Source of the DNA: Maribacter stanieri | Lineage (GTDB): Bacteria > Bacteroidota > Bacteroidia > Flavobacteriales > Flavobacteriaceae | DNA length: 64,000 bases | Direction: 5' to 3' | Assembly: GCF_900112245.1 (NCBI RefSeq) | Contig: NZ_FOYX01000001.1 | Coordinates: forward strand, 1,289,856 to 1,353,855 | Part shown: positions 25,220-37,000 of the stretch, in pieces | How the letters are laid out: each line of letters opens with the position of its first letter | How positions within the stretch are numbered: the first letter of the stretch is position 1 | The notes under the pieces: generated by a model | The model's input: the letters and a program-made list of their open reading frames with translations, nothing else | What the model was told of the DNA's origin: nothing | The model's database searches: none | Program-made: the position numbers and the translations under genes

Positions 25220-25629
25220 GTTTTCAAAAATTTAATTATTAAACGTACTATATAAAGTCCCGAATTAATTTTAATTCGGGACTTTATTATTTGATAACAA
25301 TTCTTCAATTCAAGGTGATTATTATTCTTAACTTTAGGACTGATTAATACATTTTTCTGTCCTTCCTTAACGTGAACTTCTAATCTGGTTTGTGTTTGAA
25401 CAAGTTTTCGTTCTTTAAATTATATTAGGGTTATAGCATTTAAGATATTTTTTACACACAACTATTTTATTTACACATCAGCGAAACTAAATGTGTTTTT
25501 TGATGATTATAAATATATTTATCGCATAAAACTGAAGAATCTTAAGCAATAGCCGTCTTAATGAAAATTTTAAAGCTATGTTTTAAATCCCCCTTATTCT
25601 TTATAAACTAACCTATTCAGTCATATACT
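25220..25629. other. Intergenic region upstream of the C-A-T-TE synthase gene
   Basis: About 410 bp holding a terminator at 25254-25290 and, after it, AT-rich DNA that must include the promoter of the NRPS gene. No exact TAnnTTTG box was found close to the start. No small gene is evident. Confidence 0.45.
25254..25290 (+). terminator. Rho-independent terminator
   Basis: A perfect 15-bp stem pairs 25254-25268 (AAAGTCCCGAATTAA) with 25271-25285 around a 2-nt loop, followed by ATTAT. It ends the small ORF transcript and isolates the NRPS gene. Confidence 0.85.
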
Positions 25630-28600
25630 TTGGAAGTACTAACGCATTTTAACCCTTTTGAAGGACCCGCAATAAAGCACATTTTGCACACTACAGATGC
25701 GCAAGAAGAAATTTGGTATTCTTGCTATTTTGGTGGCGAAGACGCAAATAGAGCTTACAATCTTTCATTATCAATAGATTTTACAGGAGAAATAGATGTA
25801 ATTGCCTTACAGTGGGCTCTGGACATGCTTATTAGTAGGCATGAATCATTACGGTCTGTGTTTAGTCCAGATGGAAAGTTTATTAATGTGTTTGATGCTC
25901 AAATTGCAAATATTGATTTTCAAGATTATATTAAACTTTCGGCTACAGAAACAGATATAGAAGTAAGTAAATACACAAAACAAGATACAAATACCGCTTT
26001 TGATTTAACCAAGGGGCCATTGATACGATTTGGTTTTTTGAAACTAGAAAATCAATTGCACCAGTTAGTTATTAATACACATCATATTGTATGCGATGGG
26101 TGGTCTATTGGTATAATAATGCAGGAAATTGGAGAATTGTACTCCGCAAGGGTTGAGAACAGAAATCATAATCTACCAGAACCGGTACCCTATACAGAAT
26201 ATGTTGCGCAACAGAATGAGTTAAAATCGAATGGTGAATTTACTCAGGCAGAAAACTACTGGTTAAATGTATACCAAGGGGAGATACCAAAAACAAACCT
26301 CCCTACCGATTTTGGACAAGTTACTAAGAGAACATATAGTGGCGCGCGCATAAATCAATCCTTAGATAAAGATATTGTTAAAAGTATAAAAGATACCGGT
26401 ATCAGAGCCAACACTAGTTTGGTTCTAACATTAATGGCGGCCTTTGAAATTCTACTTTATAAATTAACAGCTCAAAAAAGTATAGTTCTGGGACTCCCTG
26501 TTGCAGGGCAATCTGCTATGGGGGCTAAACATTTGGTAGGTCATTGTGTGAAGTTACTTCCAATGAAAAGTGAACTGGATGGTGATGATAGCTTTATTGA
26601 CTACTTAAAGAAAAGAAAATCTGCAAATTTTGATGCTTTTGAGAATCAGGAACTAACTTTTGGTAGTTTATTGAAAAAACTAAACTTAAGTAGAACTCCA
26701 GGAAGAGTGCCATTGGTGCCTGTGGTCTTTAATGTCGATATGGATTTGGATGATGGTGTTTCTTTTTCTGGTCTTATCTATGAATACCACAGTAACGCGC
26801 GAGAATTTGAAACATTCGAATTGTTTTTAAATGCAACAGGGTCTAAAGAAAAGATAATATTAGAATGGTCTTATAATACAAACTTATTTAAAGAGAGTAC
26901 TATACTTTCTATGGGGGAATCCTTTAAGACTGTTTTAAACAAGCTGATTGAAAACCCAAATGCAAAACTTTCTGAATTACTACAAAGAAGTAATGATGAC
27001 TTTATTATTGAGGGTGCTTCATTAGAATTACCGAGTACCACGCTTCATGAGTTATTTCATAAACAAGCTATAAATACACCAAATGCTATAGCTTTAGAGT
27101 TTAACGAAGAGAAAATTACATATGCAGAAATGCAGCGTAGAATTAATTCTACTGCACGTCTTTTGTGGGAAGAAGGGGTAAAACCAAATACTACGGTCGC
27201 TATTTCTCTTGAAAGATCTCCAGCTCTAATTATATCGCTTTTTGCAATATTGCAGTGTGGGGCTAGATACGTTCCTATAGATACGGGTTATCCAGATGTT
27301 CGTACCAAACTGATGATTTCAGATGCGAATTCTACTTTTTTCATTTGTGATACATCAAAAGAGAAACTTGACCACGATGTAAAAGCTATTTTTATTGACG
27401 ATATTATATCTAACGGAAATGAAGCTGATGGTAGTTTTGAAAATGTAAATGTATCTTCTGATGCAGGAGCTTACATCATTTATACTTCCGGATCTACCGG
27501 TAAACCTAAAGGAGTACAGGTTACACATAAAAATGTAATCAACCTATTGTTTTCCATGGGCAAAGAACCAGGTATTGGACCTGATGATAAAATATTTGCG
27601 ACCACAACGATATCTTTTGATGCGATGGTTATGGAAATATTCTTACCATTAATTCATGGTGCCAGCGTTGTGTTAGTTGATGAAAATACAAGAAAAGATG
27701 GTCATCTTTTATTACAGAAGGCGGTTAAAGATAAGATTACAGTTATCTGGGGAACGCCAACCATTTGGCAGATTCTTTTAGATTCTGGATGGAAAGAGCC
27801 ATTACATATTAAAGCGTTGATTGGTGGAGAACCAGTACCTAAATCACTTTCTTTAAAGTTGTTGGAAAAATGCGATGAAGTGTGGAATATTTATGGTCCT
27901 ACGGAAACAACGGTTTGCTGTATACTAACTAAAATTTCTAATCAAGATGATCCAATAACCATTGGTAAACCTATTGCAAATACTCACATTTATCTTTTAG
28001 ATGAACAAGGAAATCCTGTTGTAAAAGGTGAAGCTGGTGAAATAACTATTGGGGGAGAAGGTGTAACTATGGGTTATTTAGGGCAGGAAGAACTGACTAA
28101 CGAGCGATTTGTTAAAGATACTTTCAAAGCTGATGGGAATTCAAAAATGTATTTGTCCGGAGACTTAGGAAGACTTTTGCCAAATGGTCAAATTGAATGC
28201 TTAGGAAGAAAAGACGGACAGGTAAAAGTTCGTGGACATAGAATTGAACTTGGTGAAATTGAGCATTCGCTAAAGAAATTAAAAGGAATAGAATCGGTTG
28301 CTACAGATGTTAGAAACCATGTTTTAAAAGCATTTATTGTTTATAAGGGTGAAGATAGTCAATGGGATGAAGATGTACTTAGTTGGAAAAATCAACTGGC
28401 AAATGAATTACCTGTATTTATGCTGCCCCATGAATATATTAGATTAAATGAACTTCCGGTAACTATAAATGGGAAGCTTGATAGAAAGAGTTTACCAGAT
28501 ACAGCTGCCAATACAGTTTATACTACAGCCGAAAATAGTCAACCGCTTACGAAAGCTGAAAAACTGGTCTCAGAGGTTTGGAAAGAATGTTTGTTTCTAG

Positions 28601-29601
28601 ATATAGTCAACGTTACTGATGATTTTTTTGAATTAGGCGGACACTCTTTAATCGCTGCTAAGGTAATGACTAAATTAGAAGAGAAGTCTGGTCAGCGCTT
28701 ACCATTATCATCTTTATTTGAATATTCTACGGTTACAAGTTTAGCTAGTTTATTAAAAATAGAAGAGAATACGGTAACCTGGGATTCTTTGGTGCCAATT
28801 CAGACTAAAGGTTCTAAAACACCACTATTTATAGTACATGGAGCAGGATTAAATGTACTTTCCTTTAAAAGTCTAAAGGACCATATGGATCCAGATCAGC
28901 CAATCTATGGTTTTCAAGCGAAAGGTTTAAATGGTAAAGAAGAATTGTTAACTTCTGTAGAAGAGATAGCGGCACATTATAATGAGGCCCTTATTGCAAC
29001 GCAACCTAAAGGACCGTACATGTTGGCGGGTTATTCTTCCGGTGGTATAATTGCCTATGAAATGGCAAAACAGTTAATGGAAAAAGGGGAGAAGGTTTCT
29101 ACTTTAGCTCTTTTAGACACATATGCATATGCACATTATGGTCGTAGTACTTCTTTAGGTAAGAAAATGGCTTATGGTAACTATTTATTTAATAAATCTT
29201 TGCATGTTTTAAGGCAGTTATTAAATAAGGAAGGCTTTAAATATAGGGTAGGAGTTACCAAAACAAACCTGAAGAAGCTTTACTTAAGATTAAAAAAAGA
29301 TAAGAATACCTTGTCTAAAATGGATTATGACTGGGAGTATGAGCATAGAATTATTGAGCACAACAAGGTTGTAGATAGGTATCATTTAAAACCTTTGTCA
29401 ATAAAAGCCGATTTGTTCCGTATTCAAGATGTTATTGATTACACTCATGACAATGTAAATTTTGGATGGAAGTCTTTTGCCCAAAATGGTATAGAGTTAC
29501 ATTACGTTCCTGGAGAGCATTTAACAATGTTTGCTCCGCCTAATGATAAAGTATTGGCGAAAACCCTTCAGGGAGTTCTTGATAACAACAGTTCTAAGTA
29601 G
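25630..29601 (+). CDS. Nonribosomal peptide synthetase, C-A-T-TE
   Basis: 1323 residues, one complete terminal module. The condensation domain (about 20-450) has intact HHIVCDGW at 151-158. The adenylation domain (about 470-955) has YTSGSTGKPKG at 618-628, YGPTETT at 755-761, LSGDLGR and NGKLDRKSL. The carrier domain has LGGHSL with Ser1006. The type I thioesterase (about 1060-1320) has GYSSG with Ser1136, Asp1163 in LLDTY and His1297 in GEHLTMF. A by-eye specificity code is D-A-M-W-L-G-I-V-C, a hydrophobic pocket, unassigned. The start is TTG: an in-frame stop lies at 25609 and no suitable ATG follows before the C domain. It should accept the acyl chain from the hybrid synthase, add one amino acid and release the product. 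Confidence 0.95.
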   Translation: MEVLTHFNPFEGPAIKHILHTTDAQEEIWYSCYFGGEDANRAYNLSLSIDFTGEIDVIALQWALDMLISRHESLRSVFSPDGKFINVFDAQIANIDFQDYIKLSATETDIEVSKYTKQDTNTAFDLTKGPLIRFGFLKLENQLHQLVINTHHIVCDGWSIGIIMQEIGELYSARVENRNHNLPEPVPYTEYVAQQNELKSNGEFTQAENYWLNVYQGEIPKTNLPTDFGQVTKRTYSGARINQSLDKDIVKSIKDTGIRANTSLVLTLMAAFEILLYKLTAQKSIVLGLPVAGQSAMGAKHLVGHCVKLLPMKSELDGDDSFIDYLKKRKSANFDAFENQELTFGSLLKKLNLSRTPGRVPLVPVVFNVDMDLDDGVSFSGLIYEYHSNAREFETFELFLNATGSKEKIILEWSYNTNLFKESTILSMGESFKTVLNKLIENPNAKLSELLQRSNDDFIIEGASLELPSTTLHELFHKQAINTPNAIALEFNEEKITYAEMQRRINSTARLLWEEGVKPNTTVAISLERSPALIISLFAILQCGARYVPIDTGYPDVRTKLMISDANSTFFICDTSKEKLDHDVKAIFIDDIISNGNEADGSFENVNVSSDAGAYIIYTSGSTGKPKGVQVTHKNVINLLFSMGKEPGIGPDDKIFATTTISFDAMVMEIFLPLIHGASVVLVDENTRKDGHLLLQKAVKDKITVIWGTPTIWQILLDSGWKEPLHIKALIGGEPVPKSLSLKLLEKCDEVWNIYGPTETTVCCILTKISNQDDPITIGKPIANTHIYLLDEQGNPVVKGEAGEITIGGEGVTMGYLGQEELTNERFVKDTFKADGNSKMYLSGDLGRLLPNGQIECLGRKDGQVKVRGHRIELGEIEHSLKKLKGIESVATDVRNHVLKAFIVYKGEDSQWDEDVLSWKNQLANELPVFMLPHEYIRLNELPVTINGKLDRKSLPDTAANTVYTTAENSQPLTKAEKLVSEVWKECLFLDIVNVTDDFFELGGHSLIAAKVMTKLEEKSGQRLPLSSLFEYSTVTSLASLLKIEENTVTWDSLVPIQTKGSKTPLFIVHGAGLNVLSFKSLKDHMDPDQPIYGFQAKGLNGKEELLTSVEEIAAHYNEALIATQPKGPYMLAGYSSGGIIAYEMAKQLMEKGEKVSTLALLDTYAYAHYGRSTSLGKKMAYGNYLFNKSLHVLRQLLNKEGFKYRVGVTKTNLKKLYLRLKKDKNTLSKMDYDWEYEHRIIEHNKVVDRYHLKPLSIKADLFRIQDVIDYTHDNVNFGWKSFAQNGIELHYVPGEHLTMFAPPNDKVLAKTLQGVLDNNSSK

Positions 29602-29615
29602 TAGTGCCTTGAAAA

Positions 29616-30473
29616 TTAACTGATAGTGACCATAACGGCTTTCTTGCTATAATTATCAGCACCCATATAGCTAAAGTAATGGTCAAGTGTACTGTCTTTT
29701 GTAGAAGTATGCCATAGGCTAAAACCTGTATTTTTAAAAAGTACTTCATAATTGTGCGAGAACGAACGTTCATAACCGTATGGCTCTGAACTTGTATTTA
29801 CTTTAAGGTCGTGGTCAACTCCATTAGGCTCAATGGCAATAAAAATGGTGTTTCCTAAGCGGTTTATTTGTTGTAAAAAGTCTTGTAACCTACTTTCTGT
29901 AAAATATTCTAGTACGCCTCTAGAAGTAACAAATATCATATTTTTATTGGCATAGGTGTTTACCCAGTCAAAAGCATCGCCAGCTACGAATTCAAGTTGG
30001 GTGTTCTTTTGATATGTTTCCTTGTTCCGTGAAATCTGTTTTTGACTTAAATCAATACCAACAAATCTATCGATTTGAGGGAATTGTTCGCTTAGATAAT
30101 TCAAAACCTTACCATTACCAGTTCCAATCTCTACAACGGTGTTGAAATTTTCATGCTCTAAAGATAATTTGTCTTTTAGAAGTTCAAATATGAAAGAACA
30201 TTCAGGTAAAAAGTTATTTTCAAAGGAATCGTCAGTTGCTGAGAAAAAATCATCTCCCTTGTTTTTCCAATATGCTTTATGAAATTCAGATAATGTATTA
30301 TAGTCCGATTTTTCTTCTGCTTTTTTCAAAAGAGATTTGCGTATAAAAAGTTCAATTAGACTTATATCATTTCTATTGGTAATGGTCATGCCTTTATTTG
30401 CAAATTCTCTTGTCTTTTTAGGCATTAGAAATACAAGTAGATCACCAATAAGTAGTATTATTTTATCTTTCAT
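29616..30473 (-). CDS. Class I SAM-dependent methyltransferase
   Basis: A 285-residue protein. The SAM-binding motif I is VVEIGTGNGK (113-122), the acidic post-motif is GIDLSQ (139-144), and AGDAFDW follows in the expected place. The N-terminal 90 residues are helical and Lys-rich with a hydrophobic stretch near residues 5-17. It lies on the opposite strand between the two synthase genes. Its stop is only 14 bp from that of the first and it is divergent from the second, so it is not in their transcript. Context suggests O-, N- or C-methylation of the peptide-polyketide product, but a role in the polysaccharide is equally open. Confidence 0.8.
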   Translation of the reverse strand: MKDKIILLIGDLLVFLMPKKTREFANKGMTITNRNDISLIELFIRKSLLKKAEEKSDYNTLSEFHKAYWKNKGDDFFSATDDSFENNFLPECSFIFELLKDKLSLEHENFNTVVEIGTGNGKVLNYLSEQFPQIDRFVGIDLSQKQISRNKETYQKNTQLEFVAGDAFDWVNTYANKNMIFVTSRGVLEYFTESRLQDFLQQINRLGNTIFIAIEPNGVDHDLKVNTSSEPYGYERSFSHNYEVLFKNTGFSLWHTSTKDSTLDHYFSYMGADNYSKKAVMVTIS

Positions 30474-31006
30474 TAGCGTGCTATAACCATATTTTACCTT
30501 TGTTTTATTTGAATCATAGTGTTTTAAATAACCGTTACACTTAAAGTAACTGAAAGAAAACTTTAGATGTGCAAATGAACGTCATTTTTTACCACTTAAT
30601 CAACTCAAATGATGAAGGTTTTAATTACTATCGAGGAACGTTATTTAATATTCGATGAAATATTGTTGATTAAAAAATAATTCTTGAGATAATGCACTTG
30701 AACATTTTCAATAAATAATTGATAATCAAGTATTTATAATTAAAATATTCCAAATTATATGTATTTACTTCCAGTTTTTAAAATCCAGTTTAAACCTAAG
30801 ATTTACTAATTTTACTGTAATTATAATTTACAAGTTTGATTCAAAATATCCTTCAAAAATAGATTTGATTAAATAGAATTTTAACCTCAAACAATTTTTT
30901 ATTAATGCAATTGTGTACTTAATGAATGCGTTTCAAGGAAGACATTTTTAATTCTACAAATTGAAATTATAATATTACGGAGTCATTAATTATATCGTTA
31001 CTAGAT
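30474..31006. other. AT-rich divergent intergenic region, no gene seen
   Basis: About 530 bp between the methyltransferase and the hybrid synthase. A plus-strand -7 match, TACCTTTG, lies at 30495-30502 and would give a 500-nt leader. A minus-strand match, TATTTTTG (complement of 30854-30861), lies 380 bp from the methyltransferase. Both may be chance in such AT-rich DNA. No remnant of the missing N-terminal half of the condensation domain could be seen in any frame. Confidence 0.45.
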
Positions 31007-34000
31007 ATGAATGCTAAAAATAAAGGGTCTATTTCTAGCTCTGTTAAAGGGTACTGGGAAAATTTACTATCAGATGATATTAAATTATTAGACTTACCGA
31101 ATAGAGAATTGACCTTAAGCCACAGTGCTTCTAAGGGGTCTTTACTGCGTACTTATTTTTCGTCAGAGGTAACAAGTTCTATTCGTTCGTATGTGTCTTC
31201 ACCAGAAAACTTGGAAATCTTTTTAATTTCTTCACTTACAGTTCTCTTGCATAGATATACGAATCAAAACGATATTGCATTTGGATTAATAATTAATAAC
31301 AACGATCAATTAGGGGTAAATGATAATTTATCGTTTTTTAGAAATACAATAGCACCTTCTTTTGATTTTAATACGGTGTATAAAAGTACCGAAAATAGGG
31401 TTTTATTAAACTTTGAAAATTACTATCCCAATAATGATTTTCTAAATGATTTTGACTTAGTACATAAAAATGGTCAAAATTCATTATTAGATGTTGTTCT
31501 TACCATAAACACATTAAGCGCTAACAATACAGTAAATGGTGATGAGGGTATAGTTTATGTTGGTGAGGTTAGTAGCGATTCTAATATTAAGTTTATTCTA
31601 GAAATTGAGGAATCGCAAATTCGATTCGATGTTATTTATAATGACGATGTATTTGACCGAAAGTTGATTGCGCAATTGATGTCCCATTTTAAAAACATAG
31701 TACCTCGTTTAATTGAACAACCTTCTTTAGAAATTGGTAATATAGATTTCCTTTCAACACAAGAGCGTAATACATTATTAAAGGAATTTAATACGCCGGT
31801 AGTAGATTATCCAAGAGAGAAAAATATTGTTGATCTATTAAATGAACAGGTTGTTAAAACTCCAAATAGTATAGCGGTTGTCTATGAAGATAACAGTCTT
31901 ACTTATGATGAGCTTAATAAGCTATCCAATCAATTTGCCGATTATTTAATTAAAAGTAAGGGAGCCACTAAAGGTGATTTAGCTTGTTTGATATTAGAAA
32001 GAAGCGAGTGGTTAATTATTTGCATGATGGGTATTATGAAGGCTGGTGCGGCATATGTGCCCGTTGATCCAAATTACCCAGATAAACGAAAAGAGTATAT
32101 TAAGGAAGATAGCAATTGCGACTTTACTATAGATGCGGCTGTAATAGAAGAGTTTAATTCAACTAGAGATAATTATGCTACAGACGCTATTGCAAGTGTT
32201 CAATTAGACCCAAATGATTTAATTTATATCATTTACACTTCTGGTACAACCGGTAACCCTAAAGGGGTAATGTTAGAACATAGAAATATTGTTAGCCTAT
32301 TTGTAAATGACAATCAGTTCTATGATTTTAATGAGAATGATGTTTGGACTATGTTCCATTCGTACTGTTTTGATTTTTCGGTTTGGGAAATTTATGGAGC
32401 ATTGTTATTTGGTGGTAAACTGGTAATTCCTTCTAGTGATGTTGTTAAGGATCCTTATGAATTTATGTCGTTGCTTATTAATGAAGAAGTAACCATTCTA
32501 AATCAAACACCCTCTTCCTTTTTAAATATAATGGGTAGTCTACCGACTGGTGATGTCGATTTGAAATTACGATATGTCATTTTTGGAGGAGAATCATTAT
32601 TTCCTAAATATTTAGAAAAATGGTACCATAAGTTTCCAGGTATACAATTTGTAAATGGATACGGTATTACCGAAACAACCATATTTACAACGTTTAATAT
32701 AATTGATGATGAAGATATAAGAACCAATGTTTCAAATATTGGAAATTGTATATCAACATTAACCTCTCATGTTGTAAATAGCAATAATCAATTACAACCT
32801 GTTGGCGTTATTGGTGAATTATGTATTTCTGGTCACGGTCTGGCAAGAGGTTATTTGAACAGACCAGAATTGACCAATGAAAAATTTATTATGAATCCTT
32901 TTGAGCCTGGTGATAAAATGTATCGTTCAGGTGATTTGGTAAGAAGACTTGCTGATGGCACTTTAGAATATATTGGCAGAATAGACCACCAAGTTAAAAT
33001 ACGCGGACATCGTATAGAACTGGGGGAAATTGAATCGACAATTAATGCTATAGATAGTATTAAACGCACCATAGTATTGCCTAATACCAATGAAGAAGGT
33101 GAAACAAGGTTGGTAGGGTATATACAGGCTAACGGTGAAAAACCAGAAATGAATAGCATTCGACTTGAGCTTGTAAATAAGTTGCCAGAATTTATGGTGC
33201 CTACTTTTTTAATGTGGGTAGATGAGTTCCCTACTAATGCTAACGGAAAAATCGATAAAGAAAAATTACCTGAACCAGGATATCTAAGATCAAATTCAGA
33301 TGTGATTTTTAAGAAGCCTCGCACCAAGGTAGAGAAACGTATAGCTGATATTTGGGAGAAAGAATTGAAAATATCCGGTATTAGCGTTGATGATAACTTT
33401 TTTGAAATGGGCGGTACTTCGCTTATGGCACAAAAGGTCGTAAACGCAATTATGAAAACGCTTAAGGTAAGAATACCGGTTACTAAACTATACCAACATA
33501 CTACAATTAATGCTCTTTCTAAATTTGTAGAGGGTGATAAGGAAACTACTTTGTATAGTAAGCGCAAGGCAAAAGGTTCAAATAATTCAAATGACGTTGC
33601 GGTCATTGGTATGGCCGGAAGATTTCCAGGCGTTAGTACCATAGATGAATTTTGGGATGTTTTAAAGAATGGTAAAGAAACCATATCGTTCTTTACCAAA
33701 GAAGAATTAGATAAGAGTATTCCCGAGTCTTTACGAAACGATAGTTTATACGTTGCTGCCAGGGGTGTTGTGCCTTCGGTAAAAATGTTCGATGCTCGTT
33801 TCTTTGGCTTAACGCCTAAACTTGCGGAAGCGATGGATCCACAACAACGCTTATTTTTAGAACTTGCTTGGGAAGCACTTGAAGAATCTGGACATCTTCC
33901 TGAACATTATAAAGGTAGAGTAGGGGTATATGCCGGTACAGGTACGAATACGTATTATAAAAAGAATATACTTCCTAATAGTGAATTAATAGAAACAGTT

Positions 34001-37000
34001 GGTCAACTTCATTTAGATACCGTAAATGAAAAAGACTATATATCATCAAGAACTGCGTATCATCTAAACTTAAGAGGGCCTGCAGTAAGTGTGCAATCTG
34101 CATGCTCTACATCGCTTTTGGCAATTGCCGAGGCGGTAGAATCTATAAGAAACGGCCATTGTGAAGTTGCCTTGGCAGGTGGTTCTAGTATAACAGCTCC
34201 AATTAATAGCGGACACCTTTATCAAGAGGGATCTATGTTAAGTACAGACGGTCATTGTAGGCCTTTTGATTCGCAAGCAAAAGGAACTGTATTTAGTGAT
34301 GGTGCCGGTGTTGTAGTTTTAAAGGATTTAGAAGAGGCTAAAAAAGATGGAGATTATATTTACAGTGTTATAAAAGGTGTTGGAATAAATAATGACGGTG
34401 GTGGTAAAGGAAGCTTTACAGCTCCAAGTGCAGAAGGTCAGGCAAATGCTATTAAAAGTGCTATAGACGATGCAGATATTTCGCCAGATACCATTAGTTA
34501 TGTAGAGGCTCATGGAACGGCAACACCATTAGGCGATCCAATTGAAATGGATGGTTTAACGCTAGCTTTTGGAGATCAATCAAAGAAAAATTATTGCGGT
34601 CTAGGCTCTCTAAAGAGTAATATGGGGCATCTTACCGCAGCGGCTGGGGTTGCAGGACTTATTAAAACTATCCTGGCCATTCACCATAAGGAGTTACCAC
34701 CTTCTTTGGGATATGAAAAACCCAATCCGGTAATTGATTTTGAGAATAGCCCATTTTATATTACAGATAAGTTAGCTCCTTGGAATGTTGAAGGGCCTAG
34801 AAGAGCTGGTGTAAGTTCATTTGGTGTTGGGGGTACAAATGTTCACCTTGTACTGGAGGAATATGAGATGAATGTAAAAGATTCAACAAATCATAGACCG
34901 GTACAGATACTTCCTATATCTGCTAAAACTCGCACAAGTGTAGAAGGATATGAAACTGCTCTAAAAAATTATCTTGATTCTATAGAATCGGTGAATTTAG
35001 CTGATGTTGCCTATACCCTTAGTACGACCAAAGCTAGTTTTAACAATCGTAGATTTATCATAGCTAGTGATTCTAAAGAAGTTTCTGAATTATTAACGAA
35101 TAATGATATAAAAACTACGCAGTCATCAGTAGTTAAAATTGTTCCTAGCGAAATAGTTTTCCTGCTTCCTGGTCAAGGTTCCCAGTTTTTAAATATGGGT
35201 AAAGAGCTGTATGACGGGGAAGTTGTATTTAGAGAGGCTGTTGATAGATGTGCCGATTTATTATTGGATATTTTACAGCTAGATATTCGAAATGTAATTT
35301 TCTCAGATGAGAATAACGAAGAAGCTGAAAGTAAACTAAAAGATACACGTTATACACAACCCGCATTGTTCACTATTGAATATGCACTTTCGCAATTATG
35401 GATGAGTTGGGGAATTAAACCAACCTTAATTTGTGGACATAGTTTAGGGGAATTCGTTGGGGCACATTTAGCAGGTATTTTTAGCTTGGAAGATGCATTG
35501 CAACTGGTTGCTATGAGAGGTATTTTAGTAAGCACACTTCCAAAAGGTAGTATGCTTACCCTACGAATAGATGTTGAAGCTCTAAATAAAATAATCCCAG
35601 AAACACTATCTATTGCTGCGGTAAACTCGCAAAAACTATGTGTTGTTTCTGGAGAGGACGACGAAATTGAGAAATTCAGTGAAGTTCTTAAGGAACAAAG
35701 TCTACCATATAAATTATTAGCAACAAGTCATGCTTTCCATTCTGCAATGATGGACCCAATACTAGAAGAATTTGGTGCACTTGTCAGGAATATTAATTTA
35801 AAAATACCAGAGATACCAATAATTTCCACGGTTACGGGTACTTGGCTTACCAATGATGAAGCTGTAGATGCTACCTATTGGACCAACCATTTACGAGATA
35901 CTGTTAGATTTTCAGATGCTATGGACACCATAGTTAAGTTGGAAGATATAGTATTGTTAGAGGTGGGGCCGGGTAATGCACTTACTACCTTAAGTCGACA
36001 GAACAAAGAAGCTAGAAAGCTAAAATCAATTGCCTCTTTACTTATTGCCAAATCTGATGAAAATGCATATAACGGAGTATTAAATGCTTTAGGGCAATTA
36101 TGGTTAACAGGTCTTTCAATAGATTGGAACACTTTTTATGCAAATCAAAACAGACAACGATTAAGATTACCAACTTACGTATTTGACCGTAAACCATGTT
36201 GGATTGACCCTATAGTTTCGAATCCGATAACGGAAAGAACATATTTAGATTCAAACCAACCAACACATACTTTAATAGAAAAACCAATAAGCGTCACACC
36301 AATGAGAAACGTGTCTATTTTAAAAAAAATTTCAGAGTTAATATCGAATACTTACGGAATTGAGATAGAAATTGCCGATAAAAATTTAAGCTTCTTAGAA
36401 TTAGGGTTAGATTCTTTAATTTTAACTCAAATGGCTATTACATGCAAGAAAGAATTTAAAATTCCAATAACCTTTAGACAACTTAACGAGGATATTAATT
36501 CTCCTGAGCTTCTAGCTAATTATCTTGATAAGAATTTACCAGAAGAGGCACCGGCACCACAAGTGGTTCAACAACCAGTTGCTGCTGTTAATCACGTGCA
36601 ACAGGCTACTCCAACAAACTATACTACTTCGGCAACAAACCAAACAGCTATTGGGTTAATAGGGGAACAACTTCAGTTATTAAGTAAACAGCTTCAATTG
36701 CTACAAGGTGGTACGGTTAGTCAAGAGCCACAACAACAACAACCTGTAGCACCAATAAATAATGTAGTGTCTAAAAAGGTCAATGGGCATGCTAGTTCAG
36801 ACATATTATCTGAGCAAGAAAAATTAGAGCATAAAAAACCATTTGGCGCATCTCCAAGAATAGAAAAGCAGTCTACTGGATTAGATATGGTGCAGTCCAA
36901 GTTTTTAAACGACTTGACATCAAAGTATAACAAGAAGACTATAAAAAGTAAAAATTACGCTCAAGATAATAGGGCTAAAATGGCTGACCCTAGAGTAGTT

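Noticed and set aside
32851..33699. 282-codon minus-strand ORF opposite the hybrid synthase
   Set aside because: Antisense to conserved A, T and KS domains, with no independent coding signal.
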